Shown here one piece after another: positions 1 to 5,277 of a stretch of DNA of 6,359 nt. Within the stretch, counting starts at the first letter, position 1, and each line of letters opens with the position of its first letter. The notes below the pieces were generated by a model. That model made no database searches. It was not told the origin of the DNA and saw only the letters and a program-made list of their open reading frames with translations. The translations under genes were made by a program, and so were the position numbers. Source of the DNA: Planctomycetaceae bacterium. Its GTDB lineage: Bacteria > Planctomycetota > Planctomycetia > Pirellulales > Thermoguttaceae. The stretch spans positions 1 through 6,359 of the forward strand of contig JAISJZ010000278.1 of the NCBI GenBank assembly GCA_031261125.1, in the 5' to 3' direction.

Positions 1-179
1 AAAGTATTATCACAAGTATTTGTAAATCGGACACCGGATTATCCGAATCAAACCCTTATTTTTCGCAGTTCCCTTAACAGCAAAGAACAAGCCAATTCCC
101 ACCCCTTATTTTCCCTTCAAAACAAACAATACACAACGGCAAAAGGATACATATCTATACAAATTTTACAATACCCGGA
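1..179. other. AT-rich non-coding flank downstream of gnd
   Basis: This stretch is visibly richer in A and T than the neighbouring coding DNA, and no convincing reading frame crosses it. It lies 3' of gnd, so it would hold that gene's terminator, but there is no GC-rich hairpin followed by a T-run on the minus strand. The only dyad noticed is a weak one at 27-46 (TCGGA/TCCGA arms, with a tighter CGGA-TTA-TCCG inside it). It is too short to call a terminator or an operator. Confidence 0.5.
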
Positions 180-1700
180 TTATTTCTTTTCGTTAATCCA
201 ATCGGTGTGGAACGGTCCCTCGTTCGGTTTGTCAATCCGCTTGTAAGTGTGCGCTCCGAAGTAGTCCCGCTGCGCTTGCAGCAAATTCGCCGGTAAGTTG
301 GCACTGCGGTACGAATCGTAATACGATAACGCCGTCGAAAATGCCGGTACCGGTATGCCCAAGTCAATTGCCGTCTTCACCACGTTCCGCCACGCTGTTT
401 GAGCGTTCTCGACAATGCTCTTGAAATACGGGTCGAGCAGCAGGTTTTCAAGGTTCGGATTTTTGTCGAACGCTTCTTTAATCCGTTCGAGAAATACCGC
501 CCTGATGATGCAGCCGCCGCGCCAAAGCATCGCAATTTCGCCGAACTTCAAGTTCCAGTCATATTCTTTCGCAGCCGCTTGAAGTTGCACATATCCCTGT
601 GCATAGGAGCAAATCTTGGAAGCATACAGGGCTTGTTGGACTTGCGGTACAAAGTCCGCCGACGGCTTTACTGCCGCTGTTAACGGTTCGTAATGCAGTA
701 TCTTCGATGCGTTCACACGGGCATCTTTCATTGCCGAAATACACCGGGCATATACCGCTTCGGTTACCAGCGATGATGGTGCGCCGATGTCCAACGCCAA
801 CTGCGACATCCATTTTCCGGTTCCTTTTGCGCCGGCAGTGTCGAGAATCAGGTCAACGAGATACTGTTTCCCCCCGCCGCAGGCGGCTGGGTCTAACACG
901 GTAAAAATATCCTTGGTGATGTCAATCAGATACGAATCGAGTTCGCCCTTGTTCCACTCGGCAAACGTTTCGTGCAACTGTGCGTTCGTGAAACCGAGGG
1001 CATTTTTCAGCATCCAGTACGCTTCGCAAATCAACTGCATATCGCCGTATTCGATACCGTTGTGAACCATCTTGACGTAATGTCCCGCTCCTCTTGCTCC
1101 AACCCATTCGCAGCAGGGGACGGTTTTGTCCGTTTCACCCGACTGCGAGCGGTTCGGGCTAACTTTGGCAGAAATCGCCTGAAAAATCGGTTTGACAAGT
1201 TCCCACGCCTTCTCGGTGCCGCCGGGCATCATCGAGGGACCTTTTCTCGCGCCTTCTTCACCGCCGGAAACGCCGGTGCCGATGTAGAGCAGTTCTTTGG
1301 ATTCGACAAACTTTGTCCGGCGTTCTGTGTCCCGAAAATGCGTGTTGCCGCCGTCAATAATGACATCGCCGGGTTCAAGCAGCGTGAGCAATTCTTCGAT
1401 GACGGCATCGATCGCCGCCGACTGCGGATACAGGGCGATTTCCGGTGCCGGTACTGCGTCTTTTGATTGAATCATCAGCATCACCTTCCGCGGACGGGAC
1501 AGTTTGCTGACAAGTTCTTTCAACGAGTGTGTTCCGACGAGTTTCTCTTCGGAATATGTCGGGCGGTTTACGCCAATGAATTCATCGACTTTCGATGTTG
1601 TCCGGTTGAAGACGGCAACGTTGAAACCGTGGTCAACCATATTGAGAACGAGGTTTTGCCCCATAACGGCAAGCCCCATCAGTCCGATGTCGTAGGACAT
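180..1700 (-). CDS. gnd: 6-phosphogluconate dehydrogenase, decarboxylating
   Basis: Cytoplasmic enzyme of the oxidative pentose phosphate pathway. It oxidises and decarboxylates 6-phosphogluconate to ribulose 5-phosphate, making NADPH. The 506-residue product opens with the nucleotide-binding loop GLMGLAVMGQNL (residues 6-17), followed by NRTTSKVDEF (32-41), where NADP-phosphate recognition is expected. Next come IIDGGNTHFRDTERR (114-128), the substrate loop GVSGGEEGARKGPSMMPGG (143-161) and the catalytic segment KMVHNGIEYGD (210-220), with Lys210 and Glu217 as the expected acid/base pair. The all-alpha C-terminal domain carries GAKGTGKW (290-297), WRGGCIIRA (393-401) and a terminal YFGAHTYKRID followed by FHTDW. 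All key residues are present, so the enzyme should be active. It is about 38 residues longer than the roughly 468-residue E. coli type, apparently from two inserts near 80-96 and 181-194. The ATG at 1698-1700 is well placed before the Rossmann strand but has no Shine-Dalgarno sequence. The thioesterase gene lies 55 bp upstream on the same strand. Confidence 0.97.
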   Translation of the reverse strand: MSYDIGLMGLAVMGQNLVLNMVDHGFNVAVFNRTTSKVDEFIGVNRPTYSEEKLVGTHSLKELVSKLSRPRKVMLMIQSKDAVPAPEIALYPQSAAIDAVIEELLTLLEPGDVIIDGGNTHFRDTERRTKFVESKELLYIGTGVSGGEEGARKGPSMMPGGTEKAWELVKPIFQAISAKVSPNRSQSGETDKTVPCCEWVGARGAGHYVKMVHNGIEYGDMQLICEAYWMLKNALGFTNAQLHETFAEWNKGELDSYLIDITKDIFTVLDPAACGGGKQYLVDLILDTAGAKGTGKWMSQLALDIGAPSSLVTEAVYARCISAMKDARVNASKILHYEPLTAAVKPSADFVPQVQQALYASKICSYAQGYVQLQAAAKEYDWNLKFGEIAMLWRGGCIIRAVFLERIKEAFDKNPNLENLLLDPYFKSIVENAQTAWRNVVKTAIDLGIPVPAFSTALSYYDSYRSANLPANLLQAQRDYFGAHTYKRIDKPNEGPFHTDWINEKK

Positions 1701-1755
1701 AGCAGGTAGTTGTTAGCGGGAGTTATTAGCCCAAGCCGCTTGCGGCGGGATACTA
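1701..1755 (-). other. spacer between thioesterase gene and gnd
   Basis: This 55-bp gap separates the thioesterase stop from the gnd start, both on the minus strand. It contains a small GC hairpin at 1735-1746 (GCCG stem, CTTG loop, CGGC stem) with no T-run after it, so it does not look like an intrinsic terminator. I see no clear -35/-10 pair and no Shine-Dalgarno sequence before the gnd ATG. Co-transcription of the two genes is plausible but not shown. Confidence 0.35.
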
Positions 1756-2163
1756 TTATTTCGGGCGGCGGACAAAGCCGCGTCCGTAAAATTTAGCAAC
1801 GAGTTCGTTCTTTTCGTTCATTATCAAAACATCATACGAACACAACGATTTCGACCGGCTGATGAGTTTCGCTTCGGCAAAAAGCGCACCGCCCGTCGTC
1901 GGTTTCATAAACGACAGATTGCACTCAATCGCCACGACCGTCTCCTCCTGCCCGGCATTGCTGGCAACGGCAAACGCAAAATCGCCGAGTGTGAACAACG
2001 CGCCGCCTTGCACAATGCCGACCGCGTTAAAGTGCCGCGGTTCGACGTTCAATTTCACTTTGGCGTAATTGACAGCAGCGTCAACAATTTCGACACCGGC
2101 GACCTGCGTTGCAAAACGGTCCGCTTGAAACCGTTCCAATATCAGTTCTTTCGTAATTTCCAT
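1756..2163 (-). CDS. PaaI-family hotdog-fold thioesterase
   Basis: Probable cytoplasmic acyl-CoA thioesterase of the PaaI / 4HBT-II hotdog superfamily; its substrate cannot be told from sequence. With the start chosen here it is 135 residues, a normal size for a single hotdog domain. The family core is clear: HFNAVGIVQGGALFTLGDFAFA (residues 44-65) fits the PaaI pattern of H-x-N, a GG pair, the central hotdog helix and an Asp (here Asp61, the expected catalytic acid). It is followed by strands around VVAIECNLSFMKPTTGGALFAEAKLISR (76-103) and the closing strands to FYGRGFVRR. The usual His before the GG pair is Gln52 here. The open frame extends four codons further to a TTG at 2175, but the ATG at 2161-2163 is preferred because it is the first standard start; neither has a ribosome-binding site. 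It lies 55 bp upstream of gnd on the same strand, with no known functional link. Confidence 0.88.
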   Translation of the reverse strand: MEITKELILERFQADRFATQVAGVEIVDAAVNYAKVKLNVEPRHFNAVGIVQGGALFTLGDFAFAVASNAGQEETVVAIECNLSFMKPTTGGALFAEAKLISRSKSLCSYDVLIMNEKNELVAKFYGRGFVRRPK

Positions 2164-2241
2164 CTTGTATTTCAAACAGTTTAACCGATAATCAGGATAC
2201 GCCGATGAACCGGCGGCTAAACGTTTTTATTCCGTATTCCG
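2164..2241. promoter_or_regulatory. divergent intergenic region, presumed promoters
   Basis: These 78 bp lie between the starts of the minus-strand thioesterase gene and the plus-strand membrane protein, so both promoters are expected here or just inside the genes. This is inferred from layout only: I see no convincing -35/-10 hexamers in either direction. A 5-bp dyad, CGCCG at 2200-2204 and CGGCG at 2211-2215 around a 6-nt loop, sits near the middle and could be an operator half-pair or chance. There is no Shine-Dalgarno sequence before either ATG. Confidence 0.35.
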
Positions 2242-5200
2242 ATGAGCACCGCAGAAGAAACTATTAAACAGCACCTTGACGAAACCCGGCAACTCGTTCG
2301 TAAAGTTGACCTGTCGCTGGCGGTACTGACGCTCGTTTCCGTGCTGTTCGGCTTAACGTTCCCCGCGGTACTTGCCGACCAATGGTTTTTCACCGGCGGA
2401 CTGCCAGGCATCACCCGTTTCGCCGTTTTTGCGGTACTTGTTTTGACCGGTGCTCTTTTCACCCGCCGATGCATTGTACCGCTGTTTGTCAAATCAATCA
2501 ATCCCGCCTATGCTGCTAATCTTTTGGAAGAAAACGCACCGTTCCTGAAAAATTCTCTCATAAATTGGGTTTTACTCCGCCGGGAACAGCCGGCAGGCGA
2601 TAAACTCACGGAACGAATACTGGACGGCGTAGCCCGAACGGCAGCGAACGGGGCGGCGCAGATTCCGTCGGAACAGGCGGTTGACCTTCGGGGCTTGGCA
2701 CTTCGGGGCATTATCCTTGCCGTTCTTGCGTTGTTTTTTATTCTTTACGCCGCTTTTTCGCCGAAAGATCCGCTGACATCGCTTGCCCGGATTGTCCTGC
2801 CGTGGGGCAAAATCGCTCCGCCGCAAGCGGTGCAGTTCAAAGACATCAAGCCGGGCAGCGCAACGGTGCGGCAAGGCGAACATTTGACCGTTTCCGCCGA
2901 GGTGATTGCCAATAGGAAATTGGAAACGCCGGTCTATGTTGTTTTTTCCACCAGCGACGGGCAGGCGGTTGAACAGCGGGTTCCAATGACGGCATCGCAA
3001 GAGCAAAATGTTTTGCGGTTTTCCGTTCCGTTTCCTCCGGGCAAAGAAGGATTCACCAGCAGCATTGACTACTATTTGCGGCAGGAGGACAGCATAAGCA
3101 GACCGTTTCATTTGGACGTTAAGCCGGTTGCATCGCTTGAAATTGTTTCACTGAAATACACTTATCCGGCTTACACGGGTTTGAAAGAGGAAACGGTTGA
3201 AAACCAAAGCGATATTCGGGCGGTGGAAGGGACAACGGTTGATGTCCGCGTCCGCAGTACGATGCCGGTGCAGCGGATTGAAATGCTCTTTGACGATGCA
3301 CCGAAACAGCCGATTGTGATGAAAATTTCAGAAGACGGAACCGAAGCAGTTGCCGAACTGACATTATCGTCCGACAAGAACCGGCAAACGCCGACTACGG
3401 TACGGCGGTTTTCGTTTCGGGCAATCGACAAGGATAATTTCGAGAGCAGACACAGCGGCGTGTGTCAGATGGAAGTTTTGCCGGATGCAGAACCGCTGAT
3501 TCAATGGGCGGATACCGATGCAAAGTTGAAAGAAGCGGCACATCTGGATTTGCCGGTGAACGGTTCGCTGGACTTGCCGATTCAAGCGGAAGACCCTGAT
3601 TTTGCGCTGCGGTACATTCAGTTCTGCGTGGAGTCCGGTAACAAGCGGATTCTCCCGGTCGATTTGCTGGATTCCCCTGCAACGGGACCGACGCAACACA
3701 AGGGGGCGGTGAATGTTAAGACAGCGTTTTCACCGGCGAAAAGCAAATTGAGCGAAGGCGATACGGCAGAAATTTGGGCGAAAGCGGTTGATACGAAGTT
3801 TCCCGACCCGAACGTTTCGGAAACACGGAAGATTACTGTGAGGATTACTGCACCGCAAAACGAAGAACAAAATCAAGGCGAACAGCCGGAAAATCAGGAC
3901 AAACAAAACCAAGAAAAACAGGACAAAGGGGAACAAGGACAAAATCAGGAAAACAAGGAACAAGACAACCAGCAAGAGGATGGAGACAAAGAGCAGGAAA
4001 AGCAAAACGAACAGAATCAAAACAGCGAAAAGCAGGAAGGTAACAAGCAACAGAACGGAGAACAGCAGAAGGACAGTCAACAAGGGGACGGTCAACAGCA
4101 GAACGGTGAAAACTCCGAAAGACAGGAGGACAAGCAAGACGGCAATTCCGGCGGCGGTTCGGACGGACAACAGAACGGAGAGCAAAATCAAGACGGTCAA
4201 CAACACGGTTCCGGTCAACAGCAAAGCGGAGAGGAAAATAAAGATGCTCAACCGCAGGACAGCGGACAACAAGGCGGCAGTCAACAGGGTTCTGGCGAAA
4301 AACAGCAGCCGGTGAATCCTGATACGAATCCGGGCGATGCAATGGAAAAAATTGCCGGACAGATGGAAAAAGAAAAACAGCAATCAGGAAACGGTGAAAA
4401 ATCCGAAGGACAGCAGGAACAATCCGGCGAGCAAGGGCAGCAAAAACAATCCGGTGCGGGGGAAAAGCAAAAGAGTGAAGAGCAACCGGTTGACAAGAAC
4501 GACCAGTCGCCGCGGGAGCGGGACGATTCTCTTGACCCGAATTCGCAGCAGCAACGGAACGAAGGGGGCGATGCCAGTGAACCGAAAAATTCTGCCGGAA
4601 ATGAGAAGTCCGATGCTAATCCTGACAGTTCTGGCGGAAATGAGAAGTCCGATACTAGCCCTGACAGTTCTGCTGGAAATGAAAAATCCGATGCCAATCC
4701 TGACAGTTCTGGCAGAAATGAGAAATCCGATGCTAATCCTGACAGTTCTGCCGGAAATGAGAAGTCCGATGCTAATCCTGACAGTTCTGCCGGGAATGAG
4801 AAGTCCGATGGTTCTAATCCGGGGCAAACCGGCAGTACCGGCGGCGGGACAGGTTCAAGCATTGAAACGAAAACGGAAGATGCCAATTTGGAATATACAG
4901 AAAAAGTAACGAACCTCGTTTTGGAATACCTTGAAGAGCAACTGAAAGATAAGCCGAGCAAGGAATTGCTGGATAAACTCGGCTGGACGAAAGAGGACTT
5001 GCAGAAGTTTTACGACAGATGGAAAGCGATGCAGAAAGAAAATGAGCAGCAGGATTCACAGAATCCCGCCCGTCAGGGCGACGATGAAAAATGGAAAGAG
5101 GCGTTAAAGAGTTTGGGACTGCGTCCAGCCCGGAGCAAGGAAACGGTACAGCAGTCCAAAGTGAAGGACGATGAAGCAAACGCAACGGAATCCCGGCGGT

Positions 5201-5265
5201 ACGCTCCGCCGAAAGCGTTGGAAAAACGGTTTCAGCAATACACCGAAGGAATCAGCGGGAAATAG
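2242..5265 (+). CDS. large membrane-anchored envelope protein, DUF4175-like, with low-complexity spacer
   Basis: Function unknown. The 1007-residue product has an N-terminal membrane part with helices near residues 24-46, 57-80 and 152-173. Arg/Lys residues before the first helix and in the 75-150 loop suggest that loop is cytoplasmic and everything after 173 is outside the cytoplasm. Residues about 195-535 look like a chain of beta-sandwich domains and contain YPAYTGL (308-314), a motif shared with DUF4175-type proteins, then AVEGTTVDV (327-335). Residues 541-771 are low complexity (Gln, Asn, Glu, Lys, Gly, Ser), and 784-861 hold a 13-residue tandem repeat. The C-terminus (about 878-1000) is helical and ordered, with NLEYTEKVTNLVLEYLEEQ and LGWTKEDLQKFYDRW. 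The ATG at 2242 is secure because an in-frame TAA lies 24 bp upstream. There is no cleavable signal peptide and no catalytic motif that I recognise. Planctomycete relatives are, as I recall, often found near MoxR/DUF58/VWA genes; none is visible here. The product may be a scaffold or tether spanning the periplasm. Confidence 0.85.
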   Translation: MSTAEETIKQHLDETRQLVRKVDLSLAVLTLVSVLFGLTFPAVLADQWFFTGGLPGITRFAVFAVLVLTGALFTRRCIVPLFVKSINPAYAANLLEENAPFLKNSLINWVLLRREQPAGDKLTERILDGVARTAANGAAQIPSEQAVDLRGLALRGIILAVLALFFILYAAFSPKDPLTSLARIVLPWGKIAPPQAVQFKDIKPGSATVRQGEHLTVSAEVIANRKLETPVYVVFSTSDGQAVEQRVPMTASQEQNVLRFSVPFPPGKEGFTSSIDYYLRQEDSISRPFHLDVKPVASLEIVSLKYTYPAYTGLKEETVENQSDIRAVEGTTVDVRVRSTMPVQRIEMLFDDAPKQPIVMKISEDGTEAVAELTLSSDKNRQTPTTVRRFSFRAIDKDNFESRHSGVCQMEVLPDAEPLIQWADTDAKLKEAAHLDLPVNGSLDLPIQAEDPDFALRYIQFCVESGNKRILPVDLLDSPATGPTQHKGAVNVKTAFSPAKSKLSEGDTAEIWAKAVDTKFPDPNVSETRKITVRITAPQNEEQNQGEQPENQDKQNQEKQDKGEQGQNQENKEQDNQQEDGDKEQEKQNEQNQNSEKQEGNKQQNGEQQKDSQQGDGQQQNGENSERQEDKQDGNSGGGSDGQQNGEQNQDGQQHGSGQQQSGEENKDAQPQDSGQQGGSQQGSGEKQQPVNPDTNPGDAMEKIAGQMEKEKQQSGNGEKSEGQQEQSGEQGQQKQSGAGEKQKSEEQPVDKNDQSPRERDDSLDPNSQQQRNEGGDASEPKNSAGNEKSDANPDSSGGNEKSDTSPDSSAGNEKSDANPDSSGRNEKSDANPDSSAGNEKSDANPDSSAGNEKSDGSNPGQTGSTGGGTGSSIETKTEDANLEYTEKVTNLVLEYLEEQLKDKPSKELLDKLGWTKEDLQKFYDRWKAMQKENEQQDSQNPARQGDDEKWKEALKSLGLRPARSKETVQQSKVKDDEANATESRRYAPPKALEKRFQQYTEGISGK
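3862..4554 (+). repeat. Gln/Asn/Glu/Lys/Gly low-complexity coding region
   Basis: Within the large membrane protein, residues 541-771 consist almost wholly of Gln, Asn, Glu, Lys, Asp, Gly and Ser, with recurring cores such as QQNGE, GQQ, NQEKQD and QQSGE. Hydrophobic residues are nearly absent except in one island at residues 696-712. The coding strand is strongly purine-rich as a result. No fixed repeat period is seen, unlike the tandem array that follows. Such a segment should be disordered and act as a flexible hydrophilic spacer between the beta-rich part and the C-terminal helices. Confidence 0.9.
4591..4811 (+). repeat. 39-bp in-frame tandem repeat (13-residue unit)
   Basis: Five full units start at 4591, 4630, 4669, 4708 and 4747, and a sixth partial unit starts at 4786. 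Each encodes a version of SAGNEKSDANPDS (protein residues 784-848, with degeneration up to about 861). Units 1 and 5 are identical over all 39 bases, while units 2, 3 and 4 differ at a few positions (for example GGC or GGCAGA in place of GCCGGA, and AAA in place of AAG). The array is in frame, so changes in copy number would lengthen or shorten the protein without breaking it. Confidence 0.95.
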
Positions 5266-5277
5266 CATTACCGCCGG
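5266..5277. other. 12-bp convergent gene junction
   Basis: The TAG of the large membrane protein (5263-5265, plus) and the TAA of the polyamine-type dehydrogenase (5278-5280, minus) face each other across 12 bp. The gap is too small for two separate intrinsic terminators and shows no strong hairpin with a T-run. Transcripts probably overlap at their 3' ends or stop inside the opposite gene. Confidence 0.6.

Noticed and set aside
27..46. Dyad TCGGA...TCCGA as an operator or terminator
   Set aside because: Five-pair arms with a 10-nt gap are expected by chance, and there is no T-run or promoter context.
972..1466. Plus-strand 164-residue open frame opposite gnd
   Set aside because: It is antisense to highly conserved Gnd active-site codons and has no recognisable domain.
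1735..1746. GC hairpin GCCG-CTTG-CGGC between the thioesterase gene and gnd as a terminator
   Set aside because: The stem is only four to five pairs and no T-run follows on the minus strand.
3730..4383. Minus-strand open frame encoding a very hydrophobic, Leu/Phe-rich 217-residue peptide resembling a membrane protein
   Set aside because: It is the antisense of the Gln/Glu/Lys-rich coding region; reverse-complemented CAA, CAG, GAA and AAA codons give Leu, Phe and Val runs. It fully overlaps a gene with a clear family match.
4591..4811. Possible CRISPR-like array because of the regular spacing
   Set aside because: The units are directly adjacent with no unique spacers, and they are in frame within a protein-coding gene.
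4337..4909. Plus-strand alternative-frame ORF of 190 residues with a 13-residue repeat
   Set aside because: Another frame shadow of the same in-frame tandem repeat, lying inside the large gene.
4281..4961. Minus-strand repetitive Ser/Phe/Pro-rich open frame (226 residues) with a repeated SDFSFPAELSGLA unit
   Set aside because: It is the mirror of the 39-bp repeat. Because 39 is a multiple of 3, every frame across the array is repetitive and stays open; there is no independent support.
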